This document shows, piece after piece, positions 1 through 6,526 of a stretch of DNA of 43,437 bases. Position 1 is the stretch's first letter. Each line of letters opens with the position of its first letter. The notes under the pieces are model-generated. The model had not been told where the DNA came from. It did no database searches and saw only the letters and a program-made list of their open reading frames with translations. Both the position numbers and the translations under genes were made by a program. Source of the stretch: a virus; IMG/VR virus record IMGVR_UViG_3300037296_000014, positions 1 through 43,437 of that record. The stretch is one strand, 5' to 3'.

Positions 1-127
1 GACGCAGTTCCAGCTAGAGGATAAGACGTGGCCCGAACTTGGCAAATGGCTAGGGCTGTCGATCAATAAGCACTGGTTCCTGTGGACCGCCACGGCGCTG
101 TCGTTCGCAGCCTACCCGGAAGCGAAG
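1..127. repeat. Left copy of 127-bp exact terminal repeat (assembly join)
   Basis: These 127 bases are identical to the last 127 bases of the window. The terminase reading frame continues correctly from the right copy into the left copy. The simplest reading is an assembly overlap that marks a circular or circularly permuted genome, not a biological terminal repeat. Confidence 0.95.
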
Positions 128-1165
128 CGCAAGAACTACCGTGCGACAGCGGCCACCGTGTCGGAAACAAACACCGAAGCGTTCGCAGGTCTGCACAACG
201 AAGGCCGCACCGTTGCGGTTATCTTTGACGAAGCGTCCGGCGTGTACCCTAAGATTTGGGAAGTCGCTGACGGCGCACTGACAGACGGCGAAGCGTTCTT
301 CTTTGGCTTCGGGAACCCGACCAAACCTGACGGCGAGTTCGCGGACTGTTTCGACAAGCACGCGCATATGTATCGCACCCGAAACGTGGACAGCCGCGAA
401 GTCAGCTTCACGAACAAGAACGCCCTAGCCGACATCATCCGCAAGTACGGCGAAGACAGCGACGAAGCTAAGGTGCGTGTGCGCGGCATGTTCCCGTCTC
501 AAGCGTTCAACGGCTTTATCAGCGCAGAGGGCGTAGACGACGCCATGGCGCGCGAAGACCACGCCGACCCCGGCGCGGGTCTTATCATGGCAATCGACGT
601 TGCGCGATACGGCAACGACCGCAGCGTCATACGTTTCCGTCAAGGCCGGGACGCACGCAGCATCCCGCCGCTGACCTTCAAGGGCTTGTCCACCGTCAAG
701 CTGGCCGAAATTGCCGCGCAAGAGATAAACGCCAAACGGCCAGACGCCGTAGTTATCGAAAGTACGGGACCGGGCGCGGGCGTTATCGACATCTTGCGAG
801 ACAAAGGCTACCGCATCCACGAGGTGCACCCCGGCAGCGCCGCGATTAACCACGCGATCTACGTAAACAAGCGCGCCGAGTATTGGGCCGCGATGCGGGA
901 TTGGATATACGACGTAGGCGTGCTGCCGATGAACGACGGACTGCGCCGCGAACTTATCACGATCATGTACAGCATGGACCGACACGAACAGCGGACGCAG
1001 CTTGAAGCGAAAGAGGCGATGAAGAAACGCGGCTTGCCTTCGCCGGACGAAGCGGATACGTTGGCGCTAACTTTCGCCATTACAATCCCGCGCCGCGACC
1101 GTAACAACATTCGGGCCGCACACCGGGGCAGCCGAGCGATCATGCAAGACGACCCGTTAGCTTAA
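1..1165 (+). CDS. terL: Terminase large subunit, C-terminal part (gene continues from 42949 across the join)
   Basis: This is the DNA-packaging motor that translocates the genome into the prohead and cuts it. The reading frame is open from base 2 and joins the start at 42949, giving a 508-residue protein. In full-protein numbering the Walker B motif VAVIFDEAS lies at about 192-200, with D197 and E198. The RNase H-like nuclease domain begins with MAIDVARYGNDRS, where D320 and D327 are the likely metal ligands, and E374 lies in VVIESTGPGAG. The Walker A loop is in the other part. The next gene starts 10 bases downstream. The only split is the window boundary. Length and motif order are normal for phage large terminases. 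Confidence 0.95.
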   Translation, partial: TQFQLEDKTWPELGKWLGLSINKHWFLWTATALSFAAYPEAKRKNYRATAATVSETNTEAFAGLHNEGRTVAVIFDEASGVYPKIWEVADGALTDGEAFFFGFGNPTKPDGEFADCFDKHAHMYRTRNVDSREVSFTNKNALADIIRKYGEDSDEAKVRVRGMFPSQAFNGFISAEGVDDAMAREDHADPGAGLIMAIDVARYGNDRSVIRFRQGRDARSIPPLTFKGLSTVKLAEIAAQEINAKRPDAVVIESTGPGAGVIDILRDKGYRIHEVHPGSAAINHAIYVNKRAEYWAAMRDWIYDVGVLPMNDGLRRELITIMYSMDRHEQRTQLEAKEAMKKRGLPSPDEADTLALTFAITIPRRDRNNIRAAHRGSRAIMQDDPLA

Positions 1166-1175
1166 GGAACATGCC

Positions 1176-1388
1176 GTGGTTAGCACACCTAAAATGCCGG
1201 ACGTGAAATATCCAGACCCACTTCCGCCGCCTCCCGAACGGTCAGACGAGGCTACGGCCAATCTGGCAGAGGAACAGCGGCGCTTCCGCAAGGGCACGGG
1301 CCGGGCTTCCACAATGCTATCAGGTGCGGATGGGGCTGGCCCTGCGTCTTCCGCCGTGCGCTTCCTAGGCGGGGCTTCGAGGACTTAA
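1176..1388 (+). CDS. Small conserved linker protein between terminase and portal
   Basis: This 70-residue protein has a proline-rich N-terminus (PDPLPPPPERSD) followed by RKGTGRASTMLSGADG. Short proteins with a proline run and an RGRASTIL-like motif are common between terminase and portal genes in tailed phages. Their function is not established, though the position suggests head assembly. The GTG at 1176 is chosen because AAGGA lies at 1164-1168. An ATG at 1171 is in another frame. The gene ends 1 base before the portal start, so the two are probably translated together. Confidence 0.75.
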   Translation: MVSTPKMPDVKYPDPLPPPPERSDEATANLAEEQRRFRKGTGRASTMLSGADGAGPASSAVRFLGGASRT

Positions 1389-1389
1389 C

Positions 1390-3060
1390 ATGCCAAAGCC
1401 AGACCCTAGTGCCGTGATCCGGCTGTACGAGGAAGCCAAGAGCCTGCGCCAGCCCCACGAGGCGGATTGGCGCACGGCAGCGGCCCACTGCCTGCCCATG
1501 CACTACGCGTCGTGGCAGACGGACGGCCCGGCCAACTACAACGGCATGTCTACGACCCGCCGCATTTCCTATGACACGACAGGCGCGCGCAGCCTTGAAA
1601 AGTACGTGTCGATCTTGGAAAGGCTGGCCACTCCGGCAGGTCAGCGCTGGCATACGCTAACGGCGTCGGACCCGGCGCTGCGCAGCAAGCGGCGCGTAAA
1701 GGCGTACTTTGACGAACTGACGACAGTGCTGTTCAAGTATCGGAACAATCCCGCCGCAGGTTTCCGCATCGCCACGAGCGAAACGTACGGCGCGCTAGGC
1801 GTATACGGAAACGGCCCTGTGTTCATCGGCGCGCGTAAGCCGTCCATGCTGCACCGCGCTGCGGGCATTAAGTACGTGGCATGTTCGATGCGGGACGTGT
1901 TCTTTTTGACCGACGACGAAGGCAACGTAAACGTAGTGTTCCGCCGTCTGTTCCTAAACATTCGCCAGTTCAAGACGCGCTTTCCCGGCGAAGACATGCC
2001 GACGATGATGAAAATGGAAGCGTCTAAGCCGACGCCAAACGAACGCCGATACTTCGAGTTCGTCCACTACGTCAGCGTGCGCGACGAAGACACGTACGAC
2101 CCGTCAGCGCTGGACAGTCGCCGCCACCCTATCTGCGGCCTGTACCTGTGCATCGAATCGAAAGAGTACGTAGCCGACGAACACGGCTACCAATCTATGC
2201 CGTACAAGATACCGCGCGTCACCACAGTGTCCGGCGACGCTTACGGATACAGCCCGGCAGTGCGCGCGCTTGCGTCTTTGGGCGGCGCGTCCACGATGAA
2301 GAAAACGAACCTTAAGCAAGGTAACAAAGCGGTGGACCCCGTGTTGCTGGCGCACGACGACAACGTGATGAACGGCGAAGTCGATATGCGTCCCGGCGCG
2401 GTGAACTACGGCGGCGTCAACCGCGAAGGGCGCGCGCTTATCCAAGCGCTGCCGTCTGGCAATTTCCAGATTGGCGAAATCCTTTTGCAAGACGAACGCA
2501 AGGATACGGAAGACAGCTTCTTTGTAACGCTGTTCGAGATTTTGGAAAACCGCCCGGAAATGACGGCCACCGAAGTCATGGAACACATTGCAAACAAAGC
2601 CGCGTTGCTGTCGCCGACGATGGGCCGCTTGCAGACCGAACTGCTAGGGCCGACGATTGACCGTGAAATAGACGTGCTGGCCGAGTTGGGCAAGCTGCCC
2701 GAAATGCCGCCAGAACTAATCGAAGCCGAAGGCGAGTTCGAAACGGTATACACGTCGCCAATGGCAAAGAGCCTAAACGCCGAAGGCGTAAGCGGCTTTA
2801 TGCGATCCGTGGAAATGTCGCTAGGCATTGCGAACGCCACGGGCGACGCGTCGTCACTGGACCATTACGACTTTGACGTGGCCACGCCGGAAATCGCCGA
2901 CATCATGGCAGTGCCCGTGCGGTGGATGAAAGACGAAAAGTCTATTGAGAAAGCGCGTGAAGCGCGGGCGGCGCAGCAACAGCAACAGGAAATGATGAAG
3001 AACGCAGGCGGGCTTGCGTCTGCCGCGAAGACTGTAACTGAAATGGGCGCGCCAGAATGA
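1390..3060 (+). CDS. Portal / head-to-tail connector protein
   Basis: This 556-residue protein forms the ring at the capsid vertex through which DNA enters and leaves and to which the tail binds. The N-terminal part (LYEEAKSLRQPHEADWR, then a segment around LERLATPAGQRWHTL) matches the T7-type head-tail connector family, and the length is typical. It ends in a glutamine-rich helix (AAQQQQQEMMKN), a usual feature of portal C-termini. It sits in the conserved place after terminase and before scaffold and capsid genes. Its stop overlaps the next start by 4 bases (ATGA), which implies translational coupling. Confidence 0.93.
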   Translation: MPKPDPSAVIRLYEEAKSLRQPHEADWRTAAAHCLPMHYASWQTDGPANYNGMSTTRRISYDTTGARSLEKYVSILERLATPAGQRWHTLTASDPALRSKRRVKAYFDELTTVLFKYRNNPAAGFRIATSETYGALGVYGNGPVFIGARKPSMLHRAAGIKYVACSMRDVFFLTDDEGNVNVVFRRLFLNIRQFKTRFPGEDMPTMMKMEASKPTPNERRYFEFVHYVSVRDEDTYDPSALDSRRHPICGLYLCIESKEYVADEHGYQSMPYKIPRVTTVSGDAYGYSPAVRALASLGGASTMKKTNLKQGNKAVDPVLLAHDDNVMNGEVDMRPGAVNYGGVNREGRALIQALPSGNFQIGEILLQDERKDTEDSFFVTLFEILENRPEMTATEVMEHIANKAALLSPTMGRLQTELLGPTIDREIDVLAELGKLPEMPPELIEAEGEFETVYTSPMAKSLNAEGVSGFMRSVEMSLGIANATGDASSLDHYDFDVATPEIADIMAVPVRWMKDEKSIEKAREARAAQQQQQEMMKNAGGLASAAKTVTEMGAPE

Positions 3061-3404
3061 CCGACTTTATCGAAGGCGATCCGTTCGATCCCGTAGTGGC
3101 GCAGATGATCGAAGACAAGTCACACGAGCGCACGGCCACGGAACAGCAAGCCGTGCACGCCATGATGCAGCGTAGCAAGTCGGCGTATAAGCGCGTGTTC
3201 GAGACGGGCAACGCCAATCCAGACGACGTAGAATTTGTGATGAAAGACTTAATGTTTTTCGCCAGATCGGACGAACATTACTTTTCTGACGCACGAGTAC
3301 AGGACGTAATGGCCGGACGTAAGCAGATGCTACAGCGCATCTTTGAGTACACGTCTATCGACGTGGACACGCTGTACCGAAAGTACGTAACGCAGCAAGC
3401 ATAG
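3057..3404 (+). CDS. Bbp19-like head protein
   Basis: This 115-residue protein has the core YKRVFETGNANPDDVEFVM followed by a phenylalanine-rich segment and a helix around AGRKQMLQRIFEY. The pattern resembles the family named after Bordetella phage BPP-1 gp19, small proteins encoded beside the portal in many podoviruses. Their exact role is unclear, and a head or head-completion role is inferred from position. The start ATG overlaps the portal stop. The ATG is preferred because the coupling is tight and no better start lies downstream. Confidence 0.7.
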   Translation: MTDFIEGDPFDPVVAQMIEDKSHERTATEQQAVHAMMQRSKSAYKRVFETGNANPDDVEFVMKDLMFFARSDEHYFSDARVQDVMAGRKQMLQRIFEYTSIDVDTLYRKYVTQQA

Positions 3405-3414
3405 GATAAATGCA

Positions 3415-4323
3415 ATGTTTAAGAAGATCGGCCACCGATACATTTCCTTCGACGCAGCCAATGAAGGCACGCCGGGCGGCAATGACGGCGCACACCCGGT
3501 CGCAGCGCCATGGCAAGGCGCAGAGGGTGTATGGAAGTTAGGCGAAGGTGACGCGGCGCAGCCGTGGTATTCGACTATCCCGGAGGAAGCGGCGCGGCAG
3601 CACGTCGAAGCCAAAGGCTATACGAACCCCGCCGAACTGGCGTTGGCAAACTACAACCTGACTAAGCTACAGCGGGGCGACCCGTCTGTTATCGCAGTGC
3701 CCGGCACCGACGCGACGCCGGAACAGATGAACGACTTTTACGGCAAGCTGGGCCGTCCGTCCGAAGCGTCCGGCTATGAGTTCACCTTCGCTGACGATGT
3801 GAAGGTTGACGACAAGATGCTTGAGTTTGGCCGCAGCACCTTTCACGAGGCGGGCCTTACGCCGCAGCAAGCGCAGATCGTTGCGAACAAGTGGAACGAA
3901 TTTGCAACGCAGACAGGCACGGGCGCGCAAGAGGCGACGCGGCAGCAGAACGAAGCCGACATGACGGCACTCGAAACGCGTTGGGGCAAAGACTTGGACG
4001 CAAACAAGGCCGCAGGTAAGCGCGTCGTGGATGCGCTAGGACTGCCCGCAGACCTTATGGACCGCGTAGAGGGCGGCATCGGCGGCGCTGCGTTGGTGGA
4101 AATGCTGGCGATGATCGGGCGCAAGTCTGACGAAGGCGGGCTGTTGAAGCCGGGCGACAACGTGGACCCGACCAATCCGGCCACCATGAACGCCGGGCAG
4201 GCGCAAGCCGAAATCACGAAGCTAAACGGCGATGCTACGTTCCAAGCTGCGTACACAGACGCGAAGCATCCCGGCCACAAAGACGCCATGGACCGCATGG
4301 TCAAGCTGTACAGCCGCGTCTAA
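3415..4323 (+). CDS. Probable scaffolding protein
   Basis: This 302-residue acidic, helix-rich, cysteine-free protein lies immediately upstream of the major capsid gene, the standard position of the scaffold. The central part (LGRPSEASGYEFTFADD, then LTPQQAQIVANKWNEF) looks like the scaffold proteins of T7-like and related podoviruses, and the C-terminal helix carries basic residues (DAMDRMVKLYSRV) of the kind that often contact capsid protein. I see no protease motif. Two hairpins follow the stop before the capsid gene. The call rests on position, composition and partial similarity, so a capsid-internal protein remains possible. Confidence 0.75.
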   Translation: MFKKIGHRYISFDAANEGTPGGNDGAHPVAAPWQGAEGVWKLGEGDAAQPWYSTIPEEAARQHVEAKGYTNPAELALANYNLTKLQRGDPSVIAVPGTDATPEQMNDFYGKLGRPSEASGYEFTFADDVKVDDKMLEFGRSTFHEAGLTPQQAQIVANKWNEFATQTGTGAQEATRQQNEADMTALETRWGKDLDANKAAGKRVVDALGLPADLMDRVEGGIGGAALVEMLAMIGRKSDEGGLLKPGDNVDPTNPATMNAGQAQAEITKLNGDATFQAAYTDAKHPGHKDAMDRMVKLYSRV

Positions 4324-4388
4324 GGCGCTTGACGGCAGCGCGAAGCGCCGCTAGAACTTGAAGGGCGACAGGGCAACCTGCCGCCCTT
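4324..4388 (+). promoter_or_regulatory. Two tandem hairpins between scaffold and capsid genes
   Basis: The first stem is GGCGCTT (4324-4330) with AAGCGCC (4343-4349). The second pairs AAGGGCG (4361-4367) and CAGG (4369-4372) with CCTG (4377-4380) and CGCCCTT (4382-4388) around a GCAA tetraloop, with one A-C mismatch. No long T run follows, so a partial terminator, an RNA-processing site or an mRNA stabiliser ahead of the capsid message are all possible. The segment between the hairpins and the capsid start is AT-rich (TATAAAATAAGG) and could hold a promoter. Confidence 0.65.
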
Positions 4389-4455
4389 TGTCTATAAAAT
4401 AAGGGCCGCTTTTTGCGCACACCCCTTGCTGGAACTTTAACCCTAGGGGGAAACC

Positions 4456-5391
4456 ATGTCGGAAACTATTGCAACATATAGCGTACCGGAACATCACGTT
4501 AAGATGTACACCGCGAACGTGCAGAACGCGCTGACCAAAGAGGGCGGCTTGCTGTCCATGTACGTGTCGAACGGCGCGTACTCCGGCGAAAAAGCGCAGG
4601 TCGTCAACTTCCTTGGCCCTGTCGAATTTGTCGAACGTGACACGCCTTACGGCGACACGAAGCTGACCGAAGTCGAACACAGCCAACGCTGGATCAACGG
4701 CACTGAATATGACTGCGCCATTCTGATTGACCGCCTTGACACGCTCAAGATGATCTACGACCCGACTTCGCCATACGTCGAACGGATGCGCGAAGGCGCG
4801 GCCCGCAAGATGGACGAAATCGTGATGTCGAAGTTCTTCGCCACCGCGAAGACTGGCAAAGACGGCACCGTGAATACGGACTTCCCGGCACGCGACGTGA
4901 TCGCGCACGGCGGCACCCGCATGTCGGTGGCCAAGCTGCGCGCGGCCCGCAAGCTGTTGAAGAAGCGCCACGTCAATCTGCGGTCGGCCATGCCGTACAT
5001 CGCTGTCACGGCGGAACAAACCGACGACTTGCTGGGCGAAGTCGCCGTGGGTTCGTCCGACTACAACGCAGTCAAGCCGCTTGTAGACGGCGAAGTGTCG
5101 CGCTTCATGGGCTTCACGTTCGTGCCTTACGAAGACAACGGCGTATCTACTGGCGGCAAGGGCATTCCTACGTCGTCCGTGGCCGGGCCTGCGACTATCC
5201 GTAACTGCCCTGTCTGGGTGCAGGACGGTATGCACTTAGGTCAGTGGGACGGGCTGTCTATCGTTATCAGCCCGCGCCCTGACAAGAACAACATCAAGCA
5301 GGCGCACGCGACGTTCACCGCTGGCGCTACCCGCCTTGAAGAAGGCAAGGTACTGCAACTGCAATGTGTCGAAACTGGCGTACCTAGCTAA
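4456..5391 (+). CDS. Major capsid protein
   Basis: This 311-residue protein builds the icosahedral shell. It begins with a short N-arm (SETIATYSVPEHHVKMYTAN) and has EYDCAILIDRLDTLKMIYDP in the middle and GDGLSI-like strand elements near the end. The pattern and length fit the HK97-fold family of podovirus capsid proteins annotated as Phage_capsid_2. AGGGGG ends 5 bases before the ATG and supports this start. It follows the scaffold gene and a pair of hairpins, suggesting separately tuned high expression. I see no frameshift motif near the end that would make a T7-like 10B variant. Confidence 0.92.
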   Translation: MSETIATYSVPEHHVKMYTANVQNALTKEGGLLSMYVSNGAYSGEKAQVVNFLGPVEFVERDTPYGDTKLTEVEHSQRWINGTEYDCAILIDRLDTLKMIYDPTSPYVERMREGAARKMDEIVMSKFFATAKTGKDGTVNTDFPARDVIAHGGTRMSVAKLRAARKLLKKRHVNLRSAMPYIAVTAEQTDDLLGEVAVGSSDYNAVKPLVDGEVSRFMGFTFVPYEDNGVSTGGKGIPTSSVAGPATIRNCPVWVQDGMHLGQWDGLSIVISPRPDKNNIKQAHATFTAGATRLEEGKVLQLQCVETGVPS

Positions 5392-5405
5392 GACGACATG
5401 ACGAC

Positions 5406-5430
5406 AGCGCGGGCGCTTCCCGCCCGCGCT
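5406..5430 (+). promoter_or_regulatory. Strong GC hairpin after the capsid gene
   Basis: AGCGCGGGCG (5406-5415) pairs with CGCCCGCGCT (5421-5430) around a 5-base loop, giving a perfect 10-bp stem. No T run follows. It probably protects the 3' end of the capsid message or weakly attenuates downstream transcription. The next gene has its own Shine-Dalgarno GGAGG just before 5456. Confidence 0.7.
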
Positions 5431-5455
5431 TACACCGCCGAATGGAGGCAACCCA

Positions 5456-5935
5456 ATGGCACATTCCGAAACTGGTAAGACTATCAACGCCGACGCCTTG
5501 AAAGAGGACGCACGGCGCTACCCCGTGGACGACCACGGCAAGCTGCGTATGCAGTATTTCAAAGTCACAGCGCTGACTGCCGCGCTGTCGGCGAACGACA
5601 CCATTGCGCTGTTCTGGCTTCCGCCCGGTCGCAAGCGCATCCTGCCTAACCTGTCGCGCGTTTCGCACTCTGCGTTCGGCGCAGGTCGTTCGCTTGACAT
5701 TGGCCACGACGCCTATATGAAGCGGCCAGCGGGCAACGACGCCGAAGCGATTGACGTGGACGCGTTCATCGACGGCAAAGACGTTGCAACCGCCGCAAAC
5801 GCTGCGGTGTTTAGCACAGAACTAAAGTTCGACATGTACTCGTTGAATGAAGTTCTGGTATATGCAACGGTACTTGGCGGCACCATGCCCGTCGGCGCGA
5901 CACTCGAAGGTTACATGGCGTACCTGTACGAGTAA
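5456..5935 (+). CDS. Post-capsid structural protein (possible capsid decoration or head protein)
   Basis: This 159-residue protein has no motif I can name. It is rich in alanine, aspartate and small beta-prone segments (ALSANDTIALFWLPPGRKR, then VLVYATVLGGTMPVG), consistent with a compact beta fold. Genes of this size often follow the capsid gene and encode cement or head-completion proteins. GGAGG about 7 bases upstream of the ATG fixes the start. A structural role is inferred from position only. Confidence 0.65.
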   Translation: MAHSETGKTINADALKEDARRYPVDDHGKLRMQYFKVTALTAALSANDTIALFWLPPGRKRILPNLSRVSHSAFGAGRSLDIGHDAYMKRPAGNDAEAIDVDAFIDGKDVATAANAAVFSTELKFDMYSLNEVLVYATVLGGTMPVGATLEGYMAYLYE

Positions 5936-5953
5936 CATAAAAAGGGGCGAACC

Positions 5954-6523
5954 ATGTTTTCACAAAAGCAGATCGTAAACAACGGGCTGTCTAAACTTGG
6001 TTCGTCCCGCGTGTCGCGGCTAGACCCGCCTTCGACTTCGCTAGAAAAGTTCGTGTCCGAAGGCTATAACCAGTGGAAGCAAACCGAACTGGCGAAGCGC
6101 CGTTGGGTTTTCGCCACAGAAGACGACTACGAACTTACGCGCGTGCCGCACGTAGCGAAGAACGGTTCGAAGCCGTACAAGTTCGCAATCCCCGCAGACA
6201 ACGTAAGACTAGTGCGCTTGAGCCGCACAGAGTGGAAACAGCGCGGGCAATTTGTATTCAGCGACTACGAAGAACTATACGTAACCTACGTGCGTAACGT
6301 CGCCGAAGCGCTATTCGATCCGCTGTTCTGCGAAGTGCTTTCCTGCCGCGTGGCCGTGGAATGCGCGGAGTACGTCACGCAATCGAACACGAAGAACGCA
6401 GAGGCTTCGGCAAAGTACGACGACGCAGTTCGCGCGGCAGGCCAAGTGAACGCCTTCATCATTGGCGCGGAAGACTTGAGCGCGGACGACAACGATTACC
6501 CCTTCATCACTGGCCGAGGTTAA
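5954..6523 (+). CDS. Tail tubular protein A-like adaptor (T7 gp11-like)
   Basis: This 189-residue protein is expected to form the ring linking portal and nozzle. The N-terminus (QIVNNGLSKLGSSRVSRLD) and the mid-region (LYNQ-like helix, KRRWVFATEDDYEL, then KPYKFAIPADNVRLVRL) match the T7 gp11 type tail tube family, in which such proteins open with LN.GL..IG and have a conserved W near residue 45. GGGG precedes the ATG at 5954. It is directly followed by the nozzle gene, as in T7. Confidence 0.88.
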   Translation: MFSQKQIVNNGLSKLGSSRVSRLDPPSTSLEKFVSEGYNQWKQTELAKRRWVFATEDDYELTRVPHVAKNGSKPYKFAIPADNVRLVRLSRTEWKQRGQFVFSDYEELYVTYVRNVAEALFDPLFCEVLSCRVAVECAEYVTQSNTKNAEASAKYDDAVRAAGQVNAFIIGAEDLSADDNDYPFITGRG

Positions 6524-6526
6524 GTC

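Noticed and set aside
1-127. A biological direct terminal repeat like that of T7
   Set aside because: It lies inside the terminase gene, its length suits an assembly overlap, and the gene is only complete when the copies are merged.
4351-5235. A 294-residue minus-strand reading frame opposite the capsid gene
   Set aside because: It is a mirror of the capsid coding pattern in GC-rich DNA, rich in H, R and V, with no start signal. Similar antisense frames occur opposite most late genes.
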